Program-made: the position numbers and the translations under genes
Assembly (NCBI GenBank): GCA_001796935.1
Contig: MGNX01000104.1
Location: 4,357 to 17,579 of the forward strand
Source of the DNA: Chloroflexi bacterium RBG_16_60_22
GTDB lineage: Bacteria; Chloroflexota; Dehalococcoidia; Dehalococcoidales; RBG-16-60-22
Reading direction: 5' to 3'
Length of the DNA: 13,223 bases
Shown here: positions 1 through 5,576 of the stretch, piece by piece
Layout: each line of letters opens with the position of its first letter
How positions within the stretch are numbered: the first letter of the stretch is position 1
Notes under the pieces: model-generated
Told to the model about the DNA's origin: nothing
The model's database searches: none
What the model saw: only the letters and a program-made list of their open reading frames with translations

Positions 1-77
1 TCGCTGGTAACGTATTTCTTGAATTCCCCCTCGGTGACGTGTTTGGCCAGGTTGTAGAGAATAATTCGCTTCGCCAT
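1..77 (-). CDS. 5' end of an unrecognised small protein gene (truncated by window edge)
   Basis: Only the first 25 codons are present; the gene runs off the left edge. It starts with ATG at 77-75, preceded by a GGGGG ribosome-binding stretch about 7 bases upstream. The visible peptide begins MAKRIILYNLAKHVTEGEF and looks like the first beta strand and helix of a small alpha/beta protein. It vaguely recalls dimeric alpha-beta barrel proteins (Dabb/EthD/REDY-like), but 25 residues cannot settle this and no function is assigned. The gene diverges from the acyltransferase at 237 and has its own promoter-like sequence in the shared intergenic region. Reality as a gene is fairly likely from the strong RBS and promoter; identity is unknown. 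Confidence 0.6.
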   Translation of the reverse strand, partial: MAKRIILYNLAKHVTEGEFKKYVTS

Positions 78-99
78 TCTTATACCCCCTTGTCTAAAT

Positions 100-116
100 T
101 GGTCGGATTACGACCA
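100..116. promoter_or_regulatory. Palindrome at the start of the left-edge gene's transcript, possible operator
   Basis: TGGTCG-GATTA-CGACCA is a perfect 6-bp inverted repeat with a 5-base centre. It lies just downstream of the proposed -10 box of the minus-strand promoter, where a repressor would block initiation. The TGGTC..GACCA form resembles operators of GntR-family regulators, but no regulator gene is in the window. It could instead be a leader hairpin. Confidence 0.3.
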
Positions 117-125
117 TTCACTCAG

Positions 126-154
126 AGATTAGCTGATGCGTGCCAATTTGTCAA
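126..154 (-). promoter_or_regulatory. Sigma-70-like promoter for the left-edge gene
   Basis: On the minus strand there is a perfect -35 box TTGACA (154-149), a 17-base spacer and a weak -10 TAATCT (131-126). Transcription would start near 119, about 42 bases before the start codon at 77. The perfect -35 and ideal spacing support it; the -10 matches only 3 of 6 positions. Confidence 0.4.
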
Positions 155-195
155 TCCTACACAGACTTCACCGTCAATCAGGCGGTGGCCCATCG

Positions 196-224
196 TTGCC
201 AGGTATAAATTAACGTGTTACACT
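196..224 (+). promoter_or_regulatory. Possible promoter of the acyltransferase/glycosyltransferase unit
   Basis: TTGCCA (196-201, 5 of 6), a 17-base spacer and TACACT (219-224, 4 of 6) have promoter spacing. Initiation would fall near 231, only about 6 bases before the ATG at 237, leaving no room for the RBS. A TATAAA at 204-209 is an alternative -10 that would give a leader of about 20 bases including the RBS, but it lacks a convincing -35. The exact start is therefore unsettled. Confidence 0.25.
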
Positions 225-236
225 TTAAAGAGGAGT

Positions 237-1217
237 ATGCGCAGCGCCGTAACCGGGGAAAGCCTGGACAGCCTGGACTCTTACCTTGCCGATTCCCGAA
301 GTGAGCTAAAATGGCCGTCGGTATTCGTGCTGCCGGCCTGGCTTCGGGTCTGGTGGCAGGTCTTCGGTAAGGGTTCCGAGATGTTCCTGCGGACGGTGCG
401 CCAGGGGGATAGAGTCATTGGCATCGCGCCGCTGCGGGTGACGGACGGCACGGCCCTCTTTATCGGCGATACCGACGTCTGCGACTACTCCGATTTCGTG
501 GTCGTGCCGGGCAGGGAGGTAGACTTCTTCGGCGCCCTGCTGGATGACCTTAAGGAGAATGGTATCGGGAAACTCGACCTTGAGTACGTCCGGCCGGAGG
601 CGGCGGTACTGACCCACCTGGTCCCCCTGGCCGAGAGCCGCGGCGGCGAGGTCGTCCGCACGCAAGAGGATATTACGGTGGAGATGGACCTGCCTCCGGA
701 CTTCGACGCGTACCTGGCGACCCTGAGCGCTAAACAGCGTCACGAGGTAAGGCGCAAGATGAGAAGACTGGCCGAGTCCGGCGAGATAAGGTACCGGTTT
801 GTCGAGGACAACAGCGCCGTACCGGAAACCCTGGACGGGTTCTTCCGTATGTTCACGGAAAGCCGGGAGGACAAGTCGGCCTTCCTGACGGAACGCATGG
901 AGTCTTTCTTCCGCCGGCTGGCCGCCGCCATGGCCGAAACCGGCCGGCTGCGGCTGGGGTTGCTGGAGCTGGATACCCGGCCGGTCGCCGAGGTGATGTG
1001 CTTTGACTACGGCGACCGCACGTACCTTTACAACAGCGGTTACGACCCGCAGTACAACTTCCTGAGCGTGGGCCTGCTGAGCAAGGTATACGCCATCAGG
1101 GACAGCATCGACCGGGGCAAAAAAAGGTTCGACTTTCTCAAAGGGGCGGAAACCTATAAATATCACCTGGGCGGTCGGGAGGTTCCCCTTTACCGGTGCC
1201 AGATAACCTTTAAATAG
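237..1217 (+). CDS. FemAB/CelD-like GNAT acyltransferase (Acetyltransf_6 type)
   Basis: This 326-residue protein looks like a BioF2-like/CelD acyltransferase of the GNAT fold, a family that moves acyl or aminoacyl groups onto amines in cell-envelope and polysaccharide work. Family marks are the basic stretch LSAKQRHEVRRKMRRL (about residues 163-178) and the C-terminal DFLKGAETYKYHLGG (about 299-313). No signal peptide or membrane segment is seen, so it is probably cytoplasmic. I chose the ATG at 237 because a GAGGAG sequence sits directly before it and the family similarity begins just after; the frame is open back to 39 but that part looks non-coding. It is followed after 28 bp by the glycosyltransferase, so the two are probably cotranscribed and may act on the same sugar product. 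Substrate unknown; fold assignment is fairly secure. Confidence 0.85.
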   Translation: MRSAVTGESLDSLDSYLADSRSELKWPSVFVLPAWLRVWWQVFGKGSEMFLRTVRQGDRVIGIAPLRVTDGTALFIGDTDVCDYSDFVVVPGREVDFFGALLDDLKENGIGKLDLEYVRPEAAVLTHLVPLAESRGGEVVRTQEDITVEMDLPPDFDAYLATLSAKQRHEVRRKMRRLAESGEIRYRFVEDNSAVPETLDGFFRMFTESREDKSAFLTERMESFFRRLAAAMAETGRLRLGLLELDTRPVAEVMCFDYGDRTYLYNSGYDPQYNFLSVGLLSKVYAIRDSIDRGKKRFDFLKGAETYKYHLGGREVPLYRCQITFK

Positions 1218-1245
1218 TATCAGCCATGACAACAGGAGAAAACGC

Positions 1246-2478
1246 ATGAACGGGAGACATTTGAGGATAGCCATGCTCAGCGCCCACAGCTGTCCGGTCG
1301 GCGCGCTGGGGGCCAGGGACACCGGCGGCATGAGCGTCTATATCCGGGAACTGGCCCGCGAGCTGGGCCGGCGGGGACATACCGTCGATGTCTATACCCG
1401 CGTCCACGACCCCAACGACCCCTTGGTTATCGACCTGGGCGAGGGGGCGCGGCTGATTCACCTCCTGGCCGGCGAGCAGGAAAAGATACACAAGCTGGCT
1501 GTTTACTCCTATCTCCCGGACTTCGCCTGCCACCTGGAGAACTTCCGGAAGAACAACGACCTCCACTACGACCTCGTTTTCAGCCATTACTGGCTCTCCG
1601 GCTGGGTGGGGAGGTATCTCCAACTCTGGTGGCAGGTGCCTCACGTCATCATGTTCCACACCCTCGGCGCCGTGAAGAACGCCATCGGCATCGGCGAGGA
1701 CGCCCCCGAGCTGCGCATCGTCACGGAAAGGGACTCGGTGCAGAACTGCCAGCGTGTCATCGTCGCTACGGAGAGGGAAAAAGCCGAGCTGATAAGGTAC
1801 TACGGCGCCTCGCCGGACCGGGTCAGCGTCGTACCCTGCGGGGTGAACCTGGAGACGTTCCGGCCCGTGGACAGGGAGGCCGCCCGGCAGAAGCTGGGAC
1901 TGTCCGACGATAAAATACTCCTGTTCGTGGGGAGAATCGACCCCCTCAAGGGCGCCGACCGGCTCTTGCGGGCCCTGCCGCGGCTGGGAAATACCAGCAG
2001 CCTGAAGCTGGTTATTATCGGCGGTGACGAGTACAGCCGGAACGAAGTGGAAAAGCTGAGGAAGCTGGCCGCCGGGCTGGGGATAGCGGACCGGGTCACC
2101 TTCCAGGGCATCGTCAAGCAGGACCGGCTGCCTTATTTCTACAGCGCCGCCGACGTCTGCGTGGTGCCCTCCTACTACGAGAGCTTCGGGCTGGTGGCCC
2201 TGGAGTCGCTGGCCTGCGGCACGCCGGTGGTGGCCTCGGACGTGGGCGACCTCCGGAATATCATCCGGCCGGGCGAGACAGGCTACGTGGTCTCCGAGAA
2301 CACCCCCGCCGCGCTGGCCGACCGGATAGCCCGGCTGCTGTCACGTCCGCCGCGGGACACGGACGCCGCCCTCGCCATCAGGGAGTCGGTAAAAAGTTTC
2401 GGCTGGGCCAGTATCGCCGGAGCGGTCATCAGGGAGCTGCTTCCCGTGCTGGACGCCCGGATGCCGGCGGTAGCCTAG
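1246..2478 (+). CDS. GT4 glycosyltransferase resembling MshA / sucrose-phosphate synthase
   Basis: A 410-residue retaining GT-B glycosyltransferase. The N-terminal acceptor domain has GGM (27-29), SHYWLSG (113-119) and HTLGAVKN (139-146), all typical of MshA, which joins UDP-GlcNAc to inositol-1-phosphate. Phosphate-binding residues of MshA as I recall them (a Lys, a Tyr, a Thr and an Arg) have counterparts: K80 or K83, Y115, T139 and probably R157. The C-terminal donor domain has VPCGVN (196-201), FVGRIDPLKG (227-236) with R230 and K235, and the E-x7-E motif at E312/E320. An AGGAG lies 7 bases before the ATG. The gene follows the acyltransferase by 28 bp. Its TAG stop overlaps the stop of the convergent tandem-GNAT gene. 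The acceptor could be inositol phosphate or another phosphorylated polyol or sugar; motif reading cannot separate MshA from related sucrose-phosphate-synthase-like enzymes. Confidence 0.9.
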   Translation: MNGRHLRIAMLSAHSCPVGALGARDTGGMSVYIRELARELGRRGHTVDVYTRVHDPNDPLVIDLGEGARLIHLLAGEQEKIHKLAVYSYLPDFACHLENFRKNNDLHYDLVFSHYWLSGWVGRYLQLWWQVPHVIMFHTLGAVKNAIGIGEDAPELRIVTERDSVQNCQRVIVATEREKAELIRYYGASPDRVSVVPCGVNLETFRPVDREAARQKLGLSDDKILLFVGRIDPLKGADRLLRALPRLGNTSSLKLVIIGGDEYSRNEVEKLRKLAAGLGIADRVTFQGIVKQDRLPYFYSAADVCVVPSYYESFGLVALESLACGTPVVASDVGDLRNIIRPGETGYVVSENTPAALADRIARLLSRPPRDTDAALAIRESVKSFGWASIAGAVIRELLPVLDARMPAVA

Positions 2479-3386
2479 ACGACCGCCTTCTCGTACCAGA
2501 GATAGCTGGTATGCCGCCGGAAGCCCACCGAGTTGTAAAGGGCGCAGGCCGTCTCGTTGGCGCTGTCAACCGTCAGCCAGACGATTTTGACGCCTTTACT
2601 TTTCAGGTGGGAGAGTCCCGCCAGCAGCAGTTTCCGTCCCAGCCCCTGGCCGCGGTAATCGGGGTCAGTGCCAATCATGTAGATGCGCCCCTCGCCTTCC
2701 TTGACAACCTCCGTCCAGCAGTATCCGTTCAGCATATCGCCTTCGTAGGCCATGACGACGTCCCGCGGGGAGCGGTGGCCCAGGCTGAGGCGGTACTTTA
2801 TCATCTCGGGCGTATTGGGGTTATAGCCCCAGCTCCCCGCGAAGCTGCGGTTTTGAAACTGCGCCAGCTTCTCTTCCTCGCCCGGCCGGAAAAAGTTGAA
2901 CTCCCGGGCCGCCCGGTCGGCCTCGTCCGGGTCTAGAGAGGACATGTCCAGACGGAGTTCGAGGAAGCAGCGGACGTAATGGAAACCCAGCCCGGTCAGC
3001 ACGCTTTTAGCCGTCTCGTTGTCTTCACGGACGTTGACGTGAATGACCGCGGCCCCCAGCTCCCGGGCGCGGCGCGTGGCGTTATCCAGGAGGCGGGGGG
3101 CCATCACTTTCCGGCGGTGCTCCGGCCGCAGCCAGCAATCGACGATGACCCGGCCGATGGCCCGCTCCGGTACCATGTCCAGGAACCCGACGAGGTCGGC
3201 GTCTCTTGCCACGACCATCAGGTCGGTCTCCGGACTGTAGTTGGGCCGGCCCAGCTTCTCGGCGATAGCCTGCGGCGAGCCCGGTCGGCCGATTGGCTCC
3301 AGCGCCTCGGCCGCCCGGTACAGCCGCACCAAGTCATTAAAATCGGTCCGGCGGTAGTTCCGGATGTCGTAAGGAAATTCAGCCAT
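2475..3386 (-). CDS. Tandem-GNAT acetyltransferase resembling mycothiol synthase MshD
   Basis: The 303-residue protein contains two GNAT domains, about 6-145 and 162-300, the layout and length of MshD, which acetylates the cysteine amine of Cys-GlcN-Ins. The C-terminal domain keeps the acetyl-CoA loop RGQGLG (245-250) and a typical GNAT end, LYNSVGF (283-289), so it is probably the active half. The N-terminal loop RPEHRRKVMA (87-96) lacks the glycine pattern, as in MshD, whose N-terminal half is degenerate. Start: ATG at 3386. The frame is open back to a TTG at 3425, but the proposed promoter lies between 3411 and 3439 and rules that out. No clear Shine-Dalgarno precedes the ATG. The gene diverges from the deacetylase at 3481 and converges on the glycosyltransferase. 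General N-acetyltransferase activity is well supported; the mycothiol-like substrate is inference. Confidence 0.85.
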   Translation of the reverse strand: MAEFPYDIRNYRRTDFNDLVRLYRAAEALEPIGRPGSPQAIAEKLGRPNYSPETDLMVVARDADLVGFLDMVPERAIGRVIVDCWLRPEHRRKVMAPRLLDNATRRARELGAAVIHVNVREDNETAKSVLTGLGFHYVRCFLELRLDMSSLDPDEADRAAREFNFFRPGEEEKLAQFQNRSFAGSWGYNPNTPEMIKYRLSLGHRSPRDVVMAYEGDMLNGYCWTEVVKEGEGRIYMIGTDPDYRGQGLGRKLLLAGLSHLKSKGVKIVWLTVDSANETACALYNSVGFRRHTSYLWYEKAVV

Positions 3387-3406
3387 GACAGCTTCAGAAA
3401 CCCCGC

Positions 3407-3416
3407 TACAATTGTA
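3407..3416. promoter_or_regulatory. Perfect 10-bp palindrome inside the divergent promoter
   Basis: TACAATTGTA is a perfect palindrome covering the -10 box of the minus promoter and most of the -35 box of the plus promoter. The half TACAATT occurs again at 3435-3441 over the plus -10. A regulator bound here would affect both genes, but the palindrome may simply reflect two overlapping promoter boxes. Confidence 0.35.
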
Positions 3417-3439
3417 CCAACTCAACGGATGTTATACAA
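3411..3439 (-). promoter_or_regulatory. Promoter of the tandem-GNAT gene
   Basis: Minus-strand -35 TTGTAT (3439-3434), 17-base spacer, -10 TACAAT (3416-3411, 5 of 6). The start would be near 3404, giving a leader of about 18 bases without a clear RBS. Confidence 0.45.
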
Positions 3440-3440
3440 T
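3412..3440 (+). promoter_or_regulatory. Promoter of the PIG-L deacetylase gene
   Basis: Plus-strand -35 TTGTAC (3412-3417, weak), 17-base spacer, -10 TACAAT (3435-3440, 5 of 6). The start would be near 3447, placing the AAGGAG at 3463 inside the leader. It lies face to face with the minus promoter over the same 30 bases, so the two would compete for polymerase. Confidence 0.45.
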
Positions 3441-3462
3441 TAATAATATCCACCCTTATATC

Positions 3463-3468
3463 AAGGAG
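3463..3468 (+). promoter_or_regulatory. Ribosome-binding site with long spacing, before the deacetylase
   Basis: AAGGAG is a strong site but lies 12 bases from the ATG at 3481, longer than the usual 5-9. No other in-frame start codon lies between them. It decides against the open-frame ATG at 3385. Confidence 0.55.
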
Positions 3469-3480
3469 TTTCAGTATAGT

Positions 3481-4230
3481 ATGAGTGACGATATCTACAT
3501 GCTGGTGATTACGCCGCACCCGGACGATGCGGAATTCGGTGTCTCCGGTACCGTGGCGCGGCTGGCGCGGGATGGGAAGAAGGTGGTTTACGTGGTCTGC
3601 ACCAACGGCGACAAGGGCACCAGCGATTACAATATGAAGCCGGAAGAGCTGGCCAAAATCCGCGAGCAGGAGCAGCTGGCTTCGGCCAGGCTGTTGGGCC
3701 TGAGCGACGTCGTTTTTCTGCGCCACCCGGACCAGGGGCTGGAGGACACGCCCGAGTTCCGCAAGGAAATAGTGAGGGAGATACGGCGCTACCGCCCCGA
3801 GGTGGTGGTGACCGGCGACCCCTATCGCAGGTACATGTGGCACCGCGACCACCGTATTACCGGGCAGGTGGCGCTGGACGCCGTTTTCCCCTACGCCCGA
3901 GACCACCTTTCCTATCCGGACTTACTGGAGCAGGGCTTCAAGCCCCATATCGTCAAGGAGATGTGGTTCTGGGCCTCGGACGACATCAACTACCGCTCCG
4001 ACATCACGGACACCTTCGATATCAAGGTAGCCGCCCTCGGCTGCCACAAGAGTCAGGTGGGGGATGTGCCCCAGGAGATGCGGGACCGCCTCCGGGACTG
4101 GGCCAGGATACAGGCGGAGGGAGAGGACTTCGAGCTGGCGGAGGGCTTCCACCGCATCGAGATGAGGTACCCGGCACCCCGGCGTCAGGAGGTAAGCCAG
4201 AGGACGTCCCCGCAGAGGTCGGGGTCATGA
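3481..4230 (+). CDS. PIG-L/LmbE family zinc deacetylase resembling MshB
   Basis: A 249-residue cytoplasmic N-deacetylase of the PIG-L/LmbE fold, which removes acetyl from GlcNAc-type amides. TPHPDDAEFG (11-20) supplies zinc ligands H13 and D16 and the general base D15, the same numbering I recall for mycobacterial MshB. HRDHR (121-125) supplies the third zinc ligand, H124. The length is shorter than MshB (about 300) and nearer to BshB-type enzymes. The start at 3481 puts the catalytic motif at the usual distance from the N-terminus. The last 15 codons overlap, tail-to-tail, the end of the hydrolase at 4185 by 46 bp. The gene diverges from the MshD-like gene through a shared promoter, which suggests a joint pathway. 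Family assignment is secure; the GlcN-conjugate substrate is inferred from neighbours. Confidence 0.92.
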   Translation: MSDDIYMLVITPHPDDAEFGVSGTVARLARDGKKVVYVVCTNGDKGTSDYNMKPEELAKIREQEQLASARLLGLSDVVFLRHPDQGLEDTPEFRKEIVREIRRYRPEVVVTGDPYRRYMWHRDHRITGQVALDAVFPYARDHLSYPDLLEQGFKPHIVKEMWFWASDDINYRSDITDTFDIKVAALGCHKSQVGDVPQEMRDRLRDWARIQAEGEDFELAEGFHRIEMRYPAPRRQEVSQRTSPQRSGS

Positions 4231-4826
4231 GGCCGGGACGCGAAGACGGCGTACTCTTCCTTCTCTTTCTTGAGAACGGTGGTATCTCCGTGACCGGGAT
4301 AGATGATGGTATCTTCGGGCAGGGTGAAGATTTTCCGGGCAATCGAGTCTATAATCTCTTTGAAAGCCCCCGGCGACCATGATTTGCCGGGTCCCCCGGG
4401 GAAAATAGTATCCCCGGAGAGCAGGTGCCGGCCCGTCAGGAAACAGAGGCTGCCCGGCGTATGGCCCGGCGTGTGGAGCACCCCCAGCTTGAGGTTCCCC
4501 AGCGTGATGGAGGCGCCGTCCCTGACTCGTATCTCCGGCGGCGAGGCCAGCTGTCCGGAATCGGCGGCGTGAGCCGCCAGCGGTACGTTGAGGCGGGACC
4601 GAAGTGCGGCCAGGGCCCCCACGTGGTCCTGGTGGTCGTGGGTCAGCAGGATGTAACGCGGATTGGTGCCTTTCAACCCGTCGATAATCCGGTCCGGGTC
4701 GGCCGGGGCGTCCACCACCAGGCTGTAGCGCGTTTTCTGACAGACCACGATATAGGCGTTGGTACCCCAGGGCCCCAGCTGGAGCTTCTCGATGCGGATA
4801 TCATTTTCGTTGACGATAACGGCCAT
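4185..4826 (-). CDS. Metallo-beta-lactamase fold hydrolase, glyoxalase II-like
   Basis: A 213-residue single-domain MBL hydrolase. The dinuclear metal motif THDHQDH (62-68) gives H63, H65, D67 and H68. Further ligands are H122 in HTPGHTPGS (118-126), D139 in SGDT and H179 in PGHGD. This pattern and length fit glyoxalase II-like thioester or general hydrolases; it lacks the beta-CASP part seen in RNase J and the extra C-terminal domain of classical glyoxalase II. A very strong GGGGGAGGTGG sits just before the ATG at 4826, suggesting high translation. It converges on the deacetylase with a 46-bp overlap and diverges from the membrane-protein gene at 4944. If the neighbouring genes make a thiol cofactor, hydrolysis of its thioesters would be a natural role, but this is inference. 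Confidence 0.9.
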   Translation of the reverse strand: MAVIVNENDIRIEKLQLGPWGTNAYIVVCQKTRYSLVVDAPADPDRIIDGLKGTNPRYILLTHDHQDHVGALAALRSRLNVPLAAHAADSGQLASPPEIRVRDGASITLGNLKLGVLHTPGHTPGSLCFLTGRHLLSGDTIFPGGPGKSWSPGAFKEIIDSIARKIFTLPEDTIIYPGHGDTTVLKKEKEEYAVFASRPHDPDLCGDVLWLTS

Positions 4827-4867
4827 TTTCCACCTCCCCCATGTTAAATAATCAATACCCCGATGGC

Positions 4868-4898
4868 ATTATACATGAAAATGGGCGTCTTTTGTCTG
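4868..4898 (-). promoter_or_regulatory. Promoter of the MBL hydrolase gene
   Basis: A perfect minus-strand -10 TATAAT lies at 4873-4868. The best -35 is CAGACA (4898-4893, 4 of 6) with a long 19-base spacer. The start would be near 4861, about 35 bases before the ATG, with the strong RBS in between. Confidence 0.45.
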
Positions 4899-4927
4899 GA
4901 AAGTAGGGCGCGTATAGGTTAGTATAG

Positions 4928-4933
4928 TATAAA
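4928..4933 (+). promoter_or_regulatory. Possible -10 box for the PAP2-like gene, implying a near-leaderless mRNA
   Basis: TATAAA lies in an AT-rich run with repeated GTATAG. Initiation would fall near 4940, only a few bases before the ATG at 4944, and no Shine-Dalgarno is visible there. No clear -35 is found at 16-18 bases upstream. Confidence 0.25.
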
Positions 4934-4943
4934 ACACGATTTC

Positions 4944-5537
4944 ATGATGAGAGAAAGACTGGCCCGACTGACCTCCAACATACTCAACCCTTTCCTGGTG
5001 AGCTTCGGCGTTATCGTCCTGCTTGCCTTCGAGTCGACCCCCACCACGGGCGCCGCCCTGAAATGGGCGGCCATCGCGGTGGGGCTGAGCGTCCTGCCGG
5101 TCTTTATCGTGGTGGTGTACCTCGTGAGGCGGAAGAAGCTGGATGGAATCTTCGTCAACCCGCGGGCCCAGCGCACGAAAATCTACCTGCTGGCAACTTT
5201 CCTGGCCGTAGTCGCCTGTGCTGTCCTGGTCTCCCTGGAAGCCCCCAGGCTGCTCGAGGTCACCTTTCTGGCCGGACTGGCGGCGATAGTCGTGTTCATG
5301 CTGATAAACCTGTTCTGGAAGATAAGCCTCCACACCGCCTTCATGTCCGCGGCGGTGACGGTGATGATAATCGTTTACGGAGCCACCGGGGCCTGGACGC
5401 TGGCGCTGCTGCCGCCGGTGGCCTGGGCGAGAATCGAGACGAAGCTGCACTCGCCGCCACAAGTCGGGGTGGGCGCTTTACTTTCGGCCGCCATCGTGGT
5501 AATCGTCTTCTGGTCTTTCGGGATATTGGGGCGCTGA
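4944..5537 (+). CDS. PAP2-like integral membrane protein with altered catalytic motifs
   Basis: A 197-residue hydrophobic protein with about six membrane segments (roughly 16-30, 39-61, 80-98, 106-124, 132-149, 175-194). The segment WKISLH (125-130) sits where phosphatidic acid phosphatase type 2 enzymes carry PSGH, and R163-x5-H169 matches the third PAP2 motif SRx5Hx3D. The final Asp is replaced by Gln (Q173) and the Ser and Pro/Gly of motif 2 differ, so it may hydrolyse an unusual lipid phosphate or be inactive. NPR (72-74) may be what remains of motif 1. The start ATGATG at 4944 has no RBS and may be translated leaderless. Its neighbours give no clear clue. Assignment is moderate: gene reality is high from the membrane pattern, PAP2 kinship is from motif spacing only. 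Confidence 0.7.
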   Translation: MMRERLARLTSNILNPFLVSFGVIVLLAFESTPTTGAALKWAAIAVGLSVLPVFIVVVYLVRRKKLDGIFVNPRAQRTKIYLLATFLAVVACAVLVSLEAPRLLEVTFLAGLAAIVVFMLINLFWKISLHTAFMSAAVTVMIIVYGATGAWTLALLPPVAWARIETKLHSPPQVGVGALLSAAIVVIVFWSFGILGR

Positions 5538-5576
5538 GGCAATCCGGGGACCGCCGGGCCTCTTAGAGGTACATTT

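Noticed and set aside
39..236. Upstream extension of the acyltransferase reading frame to an ATG at 39
   Set aside because: This stretch overlaps the left-edge minus gene and the promoter region, lacks an RBS and its peptide is unlike the family. The RBS-preceded ATG at 237 is preferred.
306..1331. Long minus-strand open frame of 341 codons
   Set aside because: It lies antisense to the acyltransferase, which has clear family motifs; the translated peptide is His/Val/Arg-rich low-identity sequence typical of the opposite strand of GC-rich genes.
3385..3480. Deacetylase start at the ATG 3385
   Set aside because: It would overlap the tandem-GNAT start and both promoters and add an unrelated peptide; the AAGGAG at 3463 belongs to the ATG at 3481.
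237..4230. Calling the cluster a true mycothiol pathway (mshA, mshB, mshD)
   Set aside because: MshC is absent from the window, the motifs cannot separate MshA from related GT4 enzymes, and mycothiol is not expected outside Actinobacteria. Gene symbols were left blank for this reason.
5536..5576. Intrinsic terminator between the PAP2-like gene and the 100-residue gene
   Set aside because: There are weak stems (GAGGC/GCCTC and CCTCT/AGAGG) but no stable GC-rich stem followed by a T-run on either strand.
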